DNA of 64,000 nt, from assembly GCF_009811655.1 (NCBI RefSeq), contig NZ_BGJX01000016.1, positions 30,477-94,476 on the forward strand. Reading direction: 5' to 3'. Position numbers and translations under genes: made by a program. Origin of the DNA: Methylosinus sp. Ce-a6. Its GTDB lineage: Bacteria > Pseudomonadota > Alphaproteobacteria > Rhizobiales > Beijerinckiaceae. Below the pieces are notes generated by a model. The model was not told where the DNA came from, made no database searches, and worked only from the letters and a program-made list of their open reading frames with translations. Positions 10,539 to 19,127 of this stretch are shown piece after piece (the stretch's first letter is position 1; each line of letters starts with the position of its first letter).

Positions 10539-10944
10539 GACGTTTCTCCCTCTTTCAAATTTTTTTGCGACGGCGCATCCGCCGTCGGGGAGAAGACTGC
10601 GCCGCGGGGATGTCGCCGACAATTGCGCGCCGATGCGGCAGAATGGCGCGGAATTTCACGAGCGATTTGAATTTGCAGCGGGAAGCTCCCCGGCGCGGCG
10701 TCGCTACAAATGGTCGCGCCCACGTAAATGCGAGACGAGTGCGCGATAGCCGCAACTCGACTCCGTCCTTCCGCGCGCCGTTAATGGAATGGCAACCTTC
10801 CGCGGAGGGGAAAGCGAAAAGCTTATTCCAAGCATTAGCTCGTTTACGTTAATATTCTTACGCGCGCGCCCCGAGTCGCGGGGCGAGCCGCGCGAAAGAT
10901 CGGCGCCCGACGTTGCGCCGCAGAGTCGCGTGAGGCAGAAGAGC
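10539..10944. other. Divergent intergenic region
   Basis: About 400 bases between the tiny membrane protein and the L,D-transpeptidase, which diverge. It should hold both promoters. An AT-richer patch around 10825-10862 is the likeliest site for the transpeptidase promoter, but I see no confident -35/-10 pair. No gene is recognised. Confidence 0.45.
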
Positions 10945-12561
10945 ATGGTGTTGCGAGGCCGTTTCGCTCGTGCGTCTTTCTTGGCGTTTGCAGTCGCTCT
11001 CGGTTCGTTCCCGGCCGCGTCGAGCGTTTGCGCCGCGCCGCCGTTCCGACCGTCGCTCGCCGTCCCGCCGCCGGCGCTCGTCGCGCTGTCGGGGGGCTCC
11101 CGGAGTCCCGTGGCGGAGCCGTCCTCCACGCTGTTCGCGCCCGTGGAGCGATCCGCGGCTCTTTCCATCGTGAATTCGAAGGCGATCGCCGTTGCGCCCG
11201 CCGTCGGCGGCCTCGACGTCGCAGAGGCGCTGATCGGCGAGGAGCAGCGCGCTTTCGCCGCCGCGCTCGACGCCTGGACCGACGCGGCGAAGGGACTAGA
11301 GCAGCGCGCGCGCCGCCGGGCCATCGCCGCCGACTATGCGCGGCGCGCCTATGCGCCGCTGTGGCGCGAGGGCGCGGATTGGCGCGTCTCGGCGGCCGCC
11401 GCCATCGAGCGGCTGAGCCGCGCGCGCGACGACGGCCTCGATCTGCGCGGCCTCGCCTATCCTTCGGAGGCGAAGCCTTCGGGCGCCACGGATGAGCTCG
11501 CGCTGTCGGAAGCCGTCGTCGCCTATGCGACGCAGGCGGCCGGCGGGCGTCTCGATCCGCGGCGTCTGTCGCGGCTCATCGGCGCGCATCCCTCGCCGCC
11601 GGAGCCGGACGCCGTGCTCGCGACGGTCGCCGCCGCCGGGCCGCGCGCCGGCGACGCGCTACAGGACTACAATCCGCCGCACGAGGGCTATCGCGCGCTG
11701 CGGGCGAAGCTCGCCGAGCTGCGCAGCGCCGGCCTGCCCGAGCTCGACAGGCGCTTCGCCGAGGCGGCGCATTCGGTCGCGCATGACGCGCTCTCCCGCG
11801 CGCCGGCGCATGACGCGCTCTCCGGCGCGCCGGCGCGACGCCCCAATGCGCAGGTCGAAGCCGAGATCATCGCCAATATGGAGCGCTGGCGCTGGCTGCC
11901 GCGCGAGCTCGGCGAGAGCCGCATCGAGGTGAATATTCCCGATTTCGAGCTCGCCGTCGTGCGCGACGGCCAGGTCGCGCATCGCGCTCGCGTCATCGTG
12001 GGCAAGGAGGGCACGCCGACGCCGGTGTTCTCCGACAAGATGCAATTCATCATCGTCAATCCCTATTGGAATGTGCCGCCGTCGATCCTGCGGAAAGAGA
12101 TGTTGCCCAAATATGGCGGCGACCTCGGCGCCATCGCCGCGAGCGGCTATGAGGTCTTTTCCCGCAAGGGACAGATTTTCGTGCGGCAGAAGCCGGGTCA
12201 ATCCAATGCGCTCGGGCGCATCAAATTCATGTTCCCGAATGACTTCTCCGTCTATCTGCACGACACGCCCAATCATGGGCTGTTCTCCTCGGCGCATCGC
12301 GCCTTGAGCCATGGCTGCGTGCGTGTCGACCAGCCCTTCCGCCTCGCCGAGGCGGTGCTGGGGCCGGGCAGCGGCTGGCCGGAGGAGCGCGTGCGCAAGC
12401 TCGTCGGCGGAACCGAGCGCTACATAAGTCTCGCACGTCCGCTGCCGATCCACATCGAATATTTCACCGCTTTCGTCGACGAGAGCGGACGGCTGCAATT
12501 GCGCGGCGATCTCTACGGCTATTCCGCCAAAGTGCGCGCCGCGCTGGGGCTCGAGGGATAG
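10945..12561 (+). CDS. L,D-transpeptidase, large YcbB/LdtD-like form
   Basis: A 538-residue exported enzyme with a Sec signal peptide (about residues 1-30, ending SSVCA). A long alpha-helical and peptidoglycan-binding-like region follows, then a C-terminal YkuD domain. The catalytic motif is HDTPNHGLFSS followed by SHGCVRV, with the nucleophile Cys458. It forms 3-3 cross-links or attaches proteins to peptidoglycan in the periplasm. I start at the ATG at 10945 because the signal peptide begins there; the frame is open further upstream. A 27-base tandem duplication (11782-11835) repeats the nine residues HDALSRAPA in a linker. A strong palindrome lies right after the stop. Confidence 0.9.
   Translation: MVLRGRFARASFLAFAVALGSFPAASSVCAAPPFRPSLAVPPPALVALSGGSRSPVAEPSSTLFAPVERSAALSIVNSKAIAVAPAVGGLDVAEALIGEEQRAFAAALDAWTDAAKGLEQRARRRAIAADYARRAYAPLWREGADWRVSAAAAIERLSRARDDGLDLRGLAYPSEAKPSGATDELALSEAVVAYATQAAGGRLDPRRLSRLIGAHPSPPEPDAVLATVAAAGPRAGDALQDYNPPHEGYRALRAKLAELRSAGLPELDRRFAEAAHSVAHDALSRAPAHDALSGAPARRPNAQVEAEIIANMERWRWLPRELGESRIEVNIPDFELAVVRDGQVAHRARVIVGKEGTPTPVFSDKMQFIIVNPYWNVPPSILRKEMLPKYGGDLGAIAASGYEVFSRKGQIFVRQKPGQSNALGRIKFMFPNDFSVYLHDTPNHGLFSSAHRALSHGCVRVDQPFRLAEAVLGPGSGWPEERVRKLVGGTERYISLARPLPIHIEYFTAFVDESGRLQLRGDLYGYSAKVRAALGLEG
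11782..11835 (+). repeat. 27-base tandem duplication inside the L,D-transpeptidase gene
   Basis: Two adjacent 27-base units (11782-11808 and 11809-11835) differ by very few bases and code HDALSRAPA and HDALSGAPA. The unit keeps the frame and falls in a probably flexible linker ahead of the conserved catalytic part. Confidence 0.8.
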
Positions 12562-12565
12562 CGCT

Positions 12566-12593
12566 GGATTGCGAGCCTGAAGGCTCGCAATCC
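12566..12593. repeat. TGAA-loop palindrome, copy 1
   Basis: A perfect 12-bp stem with a TGAA loop; the core is GCGAGCCTGAAGGCTCGC. It lies between the stops of two convergent genes and may help end transcription from both sides, although no T-run follows. The same core recurs at 47533-47550 and twice within 61181-61238. Confidence 0.8.
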
Positions 12594-12596
12594 GCG

Positions 12597-13949
12597 TCAC
12601 AAGGTCGGCGCGTAGCCGAAGGCTTGATTGAGGCGCGACAGAGCGACGCCGAGATCGATCGCCGCGCTCGCCCGGGCGCGTTGCGCGTCGAGCTGCAATT
12701 GGCGCACGCGATAGAGATCGAAGGCGTTGATCTCGCCGAGCCGGAAGGAGCGCCGCGCGAGATCGAATTGCTCGTTCGCCACCGCGAGGCGCTTCGCCGC
12801 GAGGCCGTCGGCGCGCCTGGCCGCGGCGACGGCGGCGCGGGCGGCGTTGATCTCGGCGGCGACGAGCCGCTGCGCGCGATCATATTCCGCATTGGCGCGG
12901 TCGACCTCCGCCTGCGCTTCGGCGAGGCGCGGAATGTTGCGGCCGGGCGTCGGCAGCGGAATGCGGAAGCGCACGCCGACTGTGTTGTTGTGCGAGCGGA
13001 TCGGGTCCTCGACGGCGGGATCGGTGCCCTGCTCATTGCGGCCGAAGACGGAGATCTCCGGATTGTCGATGAAGCCGGTTTCGACGAGCAGCCTCTGCGT
13101 CTGCGATCTGGCGACGGCCGCGAGCGGCGCGCGCAGCGCCGGATGATCCTCCGGCGGGCGCGCCGGCAGCGGCGCCTCCAGCGTTCCATCCGGCGTCGCG
13201 CCGCCGGTCAGCACCTCATAGGCCGCGCGCGCGGCCTTGGCGGCGGCGTCGGTCTGCGCCACTTCGGTCTCGGCGGCGAGCGTCTCGTTGCGGGCGAGCA
13301 ATTCGTCCTGCGCGGCGTTCTCGCCGAGCTCGACGCGCCGCTTCATGTCATTGCCGATGTCGCGCGCCGTCGCCAGACGATCGCGCGCGACGGCGGCGTC
13401 CTTCGCCGTGCGCTGCGCCGTCCACCAGGCGTCGCGCACCAGCGCCGCGACGTCGAGGCGCCGGAGCGCCAGGCGCTCGTCGAGCTCGGCGACGCCGGCG
13501 GTGACATTGAGCTCATAGGCCTCGCGCTCGCCGGGCAGCCAGATCGGCATGCCGATCTCGAGCTCCGATTCGCGATAGCCCTGCACATTGCCCTTCACCC
13601 GCTCCTGCCGCGAGCCGCCGAAAAACGGCGAGCGAGGCGTGAAGGAATTGGCTTGCGCGTAGCGCGCCGCCACCGCGCGGCGCTGCGCCTCCAGAGCGGC
13701 GCTCTGCGCGTCTATGCCGATCGCCTGATCGAGATGGCGCGCCAGCACGAGGCCGAAGGGTTTTCCCGGCGGCTTCGCCTTGGGCGCTAGCGGCTTCGCC
13801 TTGGGCTTTTGTTTCGGCCTTTCCGCCGCATCGGCGCCGGAAGGCATGGCCGTGAGCCGCGCCTTCGGCTCCGCGGCCGCGCTCGTGGCCGAGAGAAGGA
13901 CGAGCAGAAGGGAAAGGAGCGAACGAGCGCCGCCGCGCAGAGTTCTCAT
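12597..13949 (-). CDS. TolC family outer-membrane efflux protein (CzcC-like)
   Basis: A 450-residue outer-membrane channel protein with a signal peptide (about 1-25, ending SAAA), an unusual Lys/Pro-rich stretch near residues 43-65 (RPKQKPKAKPLAPKAKPP), and two OEP repeats rich in long helices. It completes the tripartite pump with the RND and adaptor genes upstream. Its ATG overlaps the stop of the RND gene (ATGA at 13946-13949). The Lys/Pro-rich insertion just after the signal peptide is uncommon and could lie in the periplasmic N-terminal extension. Confidence 0.9.
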   Translation of the reverse strand: MRTLRGGARSLLSLLLVLLSATSAAAEPKARLTAMPSGADAAERPKQKPKAKPLAPKAKPPGKPFGLVLARHLDQAIGIDAQSAALEAQRRAVAARYAQANSFTPRSPFFGGSRQERVKGNVQGYRESELEIGMPIWLPGEREAYELNVTAGVAELDERLALRRLDVAALVRDAWWTAQRTAKDAAVARDRLATARDIGNDMKRRVELGENAAQDELLARNETLAAETEVAQTDAAAKAARAAYEVLTGGATPDGTLEAPLPARPPEDHPALRAPLAAVARSQTQRLLVETGFIDNPEISVFGRNEQGTDPAVEDPIRSHNNTVGVRFRIPLPTPGRNIPRLAEAQAEVDRANAEYDRAQRLVAAEINAARAAVAAARRADGLAAKRLAVANEQFDLARRSFRLGEINAFDLYRVRQLQLDAQRARASAAIDLGVALSRLNQAFGYAPTL

Positions 13950-16900
13950 CGGCGCTGAATCCGCCAACGGGAGTCCGGCGTCGCGGAGGAGGAGGAGGGC
14001 GCCTGCGTCGAGGCGCGCACGCGCAGCAGGCGCTTGAAGTCGAAGCGGTCGTAGAGAATGGGCAAGAGCAGCAGGGTGAGCGCGGTCGCGGTGACGAGGC
14101 CGCCGATGACGACGATGGCGAGCGGCCGTTGGATTTCCGCGCCGGGGCCGCTCGCGAAGAGGAAGGGCGCGAGGCCGAGCGCGGCGATCGTCGCGGTGAG
14201 CAGCACCGGCCGCATGCGGCGGCGCGCGCCCTCGCGCACGGCGTCGTGAACGCTGCGGCCGTCGGCGACGAGCTTGTTGATATAGGAGATGAGCACGACG
14301 CCATTGAGCACGGCGATGCCGATGAGCGCGATGAAGCCGACCGACGCCGGCACGGAGAGGAATTCGCCCGAGAGCCACAGGCCGATGACGCCGCCGATCG
14401 CCGCGAAAGGCACGTTGCAGAAGACGAGCGCGGCCTGCGACGCCGAATTGAAGGTGAGATAGAGCAGAAGGAAGATGAGCCCGAGCGCCAGCGGCACGAC
14501 GATGGCGAGCCGCGCCGAGGCGCGCTGCTGATTTTCGAACTGCCCGCCCCAGACGAGCTCATAGCCCGGCGGCGTATGGACCTCCTTGGCGACGGCGGCC
14601 TTGGCCTCGTCGACGAAGCCGACGAGATCGCGGCCGGTGACATTGGAGAGCACGGTGGCGTAGCGCCGCGCCTCCTCGCGGATCACCTGAATGGGCCCGT
14701 TCTCGGCGCGTATGTCGGCGAGCTGCGACAATTCCACCACTTTGCCATCGGCGGAGACGACCGGCACGCGCGCAAAATCCACCGGCGAACGGCGCGAGAC
14801 GGGATCGCCGCGAATGACCAGCGGCGTGCGCACCGGGCCCTCGAGCACGAGGCCGACCTGCGTGCCGTCCACCCAGATGCGCAAGCCGTCCTGAATCTCG
14901 CTGGCGTTGAGGCCGAAGCGGCCGGCGGCCAGCCGATCGATGCGCGTGGTCAGATAGCGCATCCCGTCGTTCTGCAGCGCGAAGACGTCGCGCGAGCCGC
15001 CGATCTTGCGCAATGTCCCGGCGATCTCGCGCGCGAGGCGGTTCAATTCGTCGATGTCGTCGCCGAACACTTTCACAACCACATCGCCGCGCGCGCCGAT
15101 GATCATCTCCTGCACGCGCATGTCGATCGGCTGCGAGAAGGAGTAGGAAATGCCGGGGAAAGTGTCGAGCGCCTTGCGCAGCTCGCCGAGCAGCCAGGCC
15201 ATATTGGGCTCGCGCCATTTGTCCATCGGCGCGAGCGTCAGGAACATGTCGGTCTCGTTGAGGCCGACGGGGTCGATGCCGAGCTCGTCGGCGCCGGCGC
15301 GCGCCATCACGCCCTTCACCTCCGGCACGCTCGCCATGATCGCGCGCTCTATGCGCATGTCGGTCTCGGCGGTCATGTCGACGCTGATCGTCGGATGCTT
15401 GCGCACGGTGATGACGGGCGTGCCTTCGTCCATCACCGGCATGAAGGTCTGGCCGATGTGATTGGAGGCGAGCAGCGCCAGAGCGAGGCCGACGGTCACG
15501 GCGGCGCCGACGACGAGCGGCCGGCGCAGCGCGCGCTCGAGAAGCGGATCGTAGAAGGCGGAGATCTTGCGCACGAGCCAGGGCTCGTCACTGCCGCCGG
15601 CGCGCAGCAGAGTGGCGGCGAGCGCCGGCACCACTGTGAGCGAGAGAATGAGCGCCGAGCCCATGGCGAAGGCGATGGTGAGCGCGACCGGCGCGAAGAG
15701 ACGTCCCTCCAGCCCTTCGAGCGAGAGCAGCGGCAGGAAGACGGTGATGATGATGACCGCGCCGGAGACGAGCGGGCCGGCGACCTCGCGCGTCGACTCG
15801 TAAGTGATGCGGATGCGGTCTTGAAGATCGGCCTTCGCCATTCCGGCGAGGCGATGCTCGACATTCTCGACGACGACGACGGCGCAATCGACCAATATGC
15901 CGATGGCGATGGCGAGGCCGCCGAGCGACATGATGTTCGCCGAGAGCCCGTAGAGCCGCATGATGGCGAAAGTGGAGAGGGCGGCGAGCGGCAGGATCAG
16001 CGAGACGACCGCCGCCGCGCGCAGATTGCCGAGGAAGAAGAACAGCAGAATGACGACGAGGGCAATGGCCTCGATCAGCACTTTCTGCACCGTCCACACG
16101 GCTTTGCCGATGAGCTCGCTGCGATCGTAGAAGATTTCGACGTTGACGCCCTCCGGCAGGCGCAGCTTCAGCTCCGCGAGCCTGGCCTTGACGCCGGAGA
16201 CGACGGTGCTGGCGTCGGCGCCGCGCAGGCCGAGCACCAGCGCCCAGACGGCCTCGTCCTCGCCATTGCGCGTGGTGACGCCATTGCGGGCCAGCGCGCC
16301 ATTGCGCACCTCGGCCACGTCGGCGACGCGCACCACGCCGGTCGGTCGCGCGGCGACGACGACGGAGCGTATGTCCTCGAGCGTGCGCAGCCGTCCCTCC
16401 GCGCGCACCAGAAGCGCCTCCTCGCCGTCGCGCACGCGGCCGGCGCCGTCGTTGCGGTTGTTCTCCTCGAGCGCGTCCTTCAGCATTTTCACGGTGATGC
16501 CGCGCGACGCCATGGCCGAGGGCGAGGGCGCGACCTCGAAAGTGCGCACATAGCCGCCGAGGACATTGACGTCGGCGACGCCCGGCAGGCCGCGCAGCGC
16601 CGGGCGAATGGTCCAGTCGACGAGGCTGCGCTGCTCGGTCGGCGAGAGGCCGCCGCCGATGATGGTGAACATCAGCATTTCGGCGAGCGGCGTGACGATG
16701 GGCGCGAGGCCCCCGGAGGCGCCCGCCGGCAGCTGATCGGCGACCGAGGCCAGGCGCTCGTTCACCTGGGCGCGCGCCCAGAAAATATCCGTGCCTTCGG
16801 AAAATTCGAAAGTGAGCAGCGCCACCGAATAGCGCGTCGTCGAGCGCATGCGCACGAGATGGGGAATGCCGCGCGCGGCGATCTCGATCGGCGCGGTGAC

Positions 16901-17092
16901 TCTGTTCTCGAGCTCTTCCGGCGTCAGGCCGGGCGCGCGCATGGAGACGAGCACCTGCACCGGCGCCACATCGGGAAAAGCGTCGATCGGCAGCTTGGAA
17001 TAGGCGTGCGCGCCCCACACCGCGAGCGCGATCGCCGCGAGAAAGACGAGGAGCCTCTGGCCGATCGCCGCGTTGATGAGTTTATCGAGCAT
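13946..17092 (-). CDS. CusA/CzcA family heavy-metal efflux RND transporter
   Basis: A 1048-residue inner-membrane transporter with the twelve-helix RND layout: a first helix at about 10-28, a large periplasmic loop, helices from about 340 to 530, a second loop, and final helices from about 870. The HME-RND hallmark DELGIDPVGLNETDMF is present, as is the helix-4 run ILVDCAVVVVENVEHRL with acidic residues for proton relay. It exports divalent or monovalent metal ions across the envelope. The ion is not decided by sequence alone. It is the middle gene of a B-A-C operon. Confidence 0.93.
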   Translation of the reverse strand: MLDKLINAAIGQRLLVFLAAIALAVWGAHAYSKLPIDAFPDVAPVQVLVSMRAPGLTPEELENRVTAPIEIAARGIPHLVRMRSTTRYSVALLTFEFSEGTDIFWARAQVNERLASVADQLPAGASGGLAPIVTPLAEMLMFTIIGGGLSPTEQRSLVDWTIRPALRGLPGVADVNVLGGYVRTFEVAPSPSAMASRGITVKMLKDALEENNRNDGAGRVRDGEEALLVRAEGRLRTLEDIRSVVVAARPTGVVRVADVAEVRNGALARNGVTTRNGEDEAVWALVLGLRGADASTVVSGVKARLAELKLRLPEGVNVEIFYDRSELIGKAVWTVQKVLIEAIALVVILLFFFLGNLRAAAVVSLILPLAALSTFAIMRLYGLSANIMSLGGLAIAIGILVDCAVVVVENVEHRLAGMAKADLQDRIRITYESTREVAGPLVSGAVIIITVFLPLLSLEGLEGRLFAPVALTIAFAMGSALILSLTVVPALAATLLRAGGSDEPWLVRKISAFYDPLLERALRRPLVVGAAVTVGLALALLASNHIGQTFMPVMDEGTPVITVRKHPTISVDMTAETDMRIERAIMASVPEVKGVMARAGADELGIDPVGLNETDMFLTLAPMDKWREPNMAWLLGELRKALDTFPGISYSFSQPIDMRVQEMIIGARGDVVVKVFGDDIDELNRLAREIAGTLRKIGGSRDVFALQNDGMRYLTTRIDRLAAGRFGLNASEIQDGLRIWVDGTQVGLVLEGPVRTPLVIRGDPVSRRSPVDFARVPVVSADGKVVELSQLADIRAENGPIQVIREEARRYATVLSNVTGRDLVGFVDEAKAAVAKEVHTPPGYELVWGGQFENQQRASARLAIVVPLALGLIFLLLYLTFNSASQAALVFCNVPFAAIGGVIGLWLSGEFLSVPASVGFIALIGIAVLNGVVLISYINKLVADGRSVHDAVREGARRRMRPVLLTATIAALGLAPFLFASGPGAEIQRPLAIVVIGGLVTATALTLLLLPILYDRFDFKRLLRVRASTQAPSSSSATPDSRWRIQRR

Positions 17093-17104
17093 GTCGCCTT
17101 TCGC

Positions 17105-18229
17105 TCACTTAGCGCTCGGTTCCTTGGCCGCCAGCTCGGCGAGCAGCGTCAGCATCCCGCGCGTCGCCACCTGATCGGCGGCCACGAGCGGTCCTTGAAT
17201 CGACGCATGTTGCGGCGTCTCGGAGACGAGAGCGACCGGCACGGCGCGGAAGCCGTCCGCAGAGCGCAGAAACACCCAGTCCTTGTCGCGAAAATGGACG
17301 ACGGCGTCGGCCGGCACGCGCCAGAGCGTCCCGCCCGTTCCTTTGATTCGAAGAATGGCCTGGACCGCCTGTCCCGGTCGAATCGGGGATTTGCCGGGCG
17401 AGAATTCCGCGACCGCGGTGATGGATTGCGTCGCCGGATCGGCGGTGCGGCCGATGCGGATCAGCTTGCCCTCGACGCCGAGGCTCGGCAGCACGACCCT
17501 ATCCGTGCGGTCGAGGCCGGAGGCGCGGCCGATGGGGACTTGCAGATTGACCCAGATGGGATTCAGCCGCGCAATGGTGACGAGCGGCGCCGAGGCCATC
17601 ACGCGGTCGCCGACCGTCGCATGACGGGCGAGGATCACGCCGGACACGGGCGCGCGCACGGTGAGCGCGGCGCCGAGCTTGCGCTCCTTGCGCAAGGTCT
17701 CGATCGCCTGCTCGGTCATGCCGTCGAGCGCCAGCAGCTGGCCGCGCTCGTCGAGCAGGGAGCGGGCCTGCGCCGCCTCGGCGCGCGTCACCAGCACGCG
17801 GCGCTCGGCGATGATGCGCTCTTTATAGAGCTGCTCGTCGCGGCGCAGCTTCTCGGCGGCCAGCGCCGCGTCGGCGGCGGCCTGGAGGAACGCCCGCTGC
17901 GCCTCGATGAGCTCGGAGGATTTCAAGGTGGCGATGGGATCGCCCTCCTTCACCTCCTCGTCGGGCGAGACGAGCAGCGTCTCGACGAGGCCGGCGGCGG
18001 GGGCCGCCACCATGCGCAATTGCTGCGGCGGAACCGCCACCGTTCCCGGCACGACGAGCTCGTCCGAGCCCGAGCCTTTTTCCACCGGCTTCGTCTCTAT
18101 GCCCGCGGCTTGGATGTCCTGCTCGCGCAGCGGAATGGAGACGTCCTCCGCGGCCCGGCCCACGCCGGCGCCGAGCGCGCCCGCGAGCCCGAAGGCGAAG
18201 ACAAGACACTGAAACCTTTTTCTTTTCAT
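17105..18229 (-). CDS. Efflux RND periplasmic adaptor subunit (CzcB/CusB-like)
   Basis: A 374-residue membrane-fusion protein with a signal peptide (about 1-26). A lipoyl-type beta half-motif is seen at AAPAAGLVETLLVSPDEEVKEGDPI, followed by a long helical hairpin and the second half-motif VRAPVSGVILARHATVGDRV, then a beta-barrel domain. It bridges the RND pump and the outer-membrane channel. The start ATG at 18229 follows AGGCGGA. It is the first gene of the metal-efflux operon and is divergent from the response regulator at 18362, which is its probable controller. Confidence 0.9.
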   Translation of the reverse strand: MKRKRFQCLVFAFGLAGALGAGVGRAAEDVSIPLREQDIQAAGIETKPVEKGSGSDELVVPGTVAVPPQQLRMVAAPAAGLVETLLVSPDEEVKEGDPIATLKSSELIEAQRAFLQAAADAALAAEKLRRDEQLYKERIIAERRVLVTRAEAAQARSLLDERGQLLALDGMTEQAIETLRKERKLGAALTVRAPVSGVILARHATVGDRVMASAPLVTIARLNPIWVNLQVPIGRASGLDRTDRVVLPSLGVEGKLIRIGRTADPATQSITAVAEFSPGKSPIRPGQAVQAILRIKGTGGTLWRVPADAVVHFRDKDWVFLRSADGFRAVPVALVSETPQHASIQGPLVAADQVATRGMLTLLAELAAKEPSAK

Positions 18230-18277
18230 TCCGCCTGGGACCGGTCTTTGCGTCGGGGCGCAATTTCGCTTATCGAA

Positions 18278-18316
18278 GCTGACGAAAAGCTGACGAGCTC
18301 GAACTCGACGCTGACG
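18278..18316. promoter_or_regulatory. Three phased GCTGACG direct repeats: putative response-regulator site
   Basis: The 132-base gap between the divergent efflux operon and the response regulator holds GCTGACG at 18278-18284, 18289-18295 and 18310-18316. The starts are 11 and 21 bases apart, one and two helical turns. OmpR-family regulators bind direct repeats with such spacing. The position suits control of both directions. Confidence 0.5.
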
Positions 18317-18361
18317 CGACGACCACAGTTCGGGCGGAGCATAGCACTGCGGCCCCGTCCC

Positions 18362-19024
18362 ATGCGAATTTTGCTGGTGGAAGACGACGAGCGCATTTCC
18401 CGCGACGTGGCGAAGGCGCTGCGCATGGCGGGCTATGTCGTCGACACGGTCGCCAATGGCGAAGAGGCTTGGTTTCTGGGCGACACAGAGAATTTCGCCG
18501 CCGTCATTCTCGACCTCGGCCTGCCGGGGCTGGACGGGCTCGCGGTGCTGGAGCGCTGGCGCGAGCAGGGCCGCCGCACGCCCGTCCTGGCCTTGAGCGC
18601 GCGCGGCTCCTGGAGCGAGCGCGTCGCCGGCATAGACGCGGGCGCCGATGATTATCTGCCCAAGCCCTTCCGGCTCGAGGAGCTGCTCGCGCGGCTGCGC
18701 TCCATCATCCGCCGCTCGGCCGGCCACGCCTCCTCGGTGACGCGCAATGGCGCGCTCTCGCTCGACGAGCGCAGCATGACGATCAAGATCGACGACGCCC
18801 CGGTCGAGCTCACGGCGATCGAATATCGGGTGGTCGCCTATCTTCTGCATCGCCGCGGGCTGGTGGTCCCGCAATCCGAGCTCGCGGAACATGTCTATGG
18901 CCACGACCAGCAGAGCTCCAACGCCGTCGAAACGCTCATCGGCCGCGTGCGCAAGAAGCTCGGCGCGGAGGTTATCGAGACGCGGCGCGGCTTCGGCTAT
19001 CTGATCCCAGAACTCGACGCATGA
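18362..19024 (+). CDS. OmpR-family response regulator of the metal-efflux locus
   Basis: A 220-residue two-domain regulator. The receiver domain (1-115) has the acidic pair in LLVEDDE, the phosphorylation site in ILDLGLPGLDG (Asp near residue 52), and the lysine in YLPKPFRLEEL. The C-terminal winged-helix (about 130-218) has ELTAIEYRVVAYLL and RGFGYLI. The frame is open for kilobases upstream, but the ATG at 18362 is the start of the receiver fold. It is followed by its sensor kinase and divergent from the efflux operon, so it probably senses metal stress and controls the pump. Confidence 0.92.
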   Translation: MRILLVEDDERISRDVAKALRMAGYVVDTVANGEEAWFLGDTENFAAVILDLGLPGLDGLAVLERWREQGRRTPVLALSARGSWSERVAGIDAGADDYLPKPFRLEELLARLRSIIRRSAGHASSVTRNGALSLDERSMTIKIDDAPVELTAIEYRVVAYLLHRRGLVVPQSELAEHVYGHDQQSSNAVETLIGRVRKKLGAEVIETRRGFGYLIPELDA

Positions 19025-19065
19025 GAACGCGTTCGAGCCATTGCTTTGCGCGGCGCCGTCCGCCC

Positions 19066-19089
19066 CTTCTCCCCGCGAGCGGGGAGAAG
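19066..19089. repeat. Hairpin of the CTTCTCCCC...GGGGAGAAG type
   Basis: A perfect 9-bp stem (19066-19074 with 19081-19089) between the regulator and kinase genes. A second degenerate copy (CCTCTCCCCGCTTCGCAAAG) follows. This is a common dispersed palindrome type in Hyphomicrobiales and might lower kinase expression relative to the regulator. Confidence 0.65.
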
Positions 19090-19127
19090 ACCCTCTCCCC
19101 GCTTCGCAAAGAGAGGGAAGTCCGCCC

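Noticed and set aside
14129..18361. A plus-strand open frame of more than 1400 codons running opposite the RND and adaptor genes, joined to the response regulator
   Set aside because: It is the mirror of GC-rich coding DNA on the other strand. Only the part from 18362 has a protein family.
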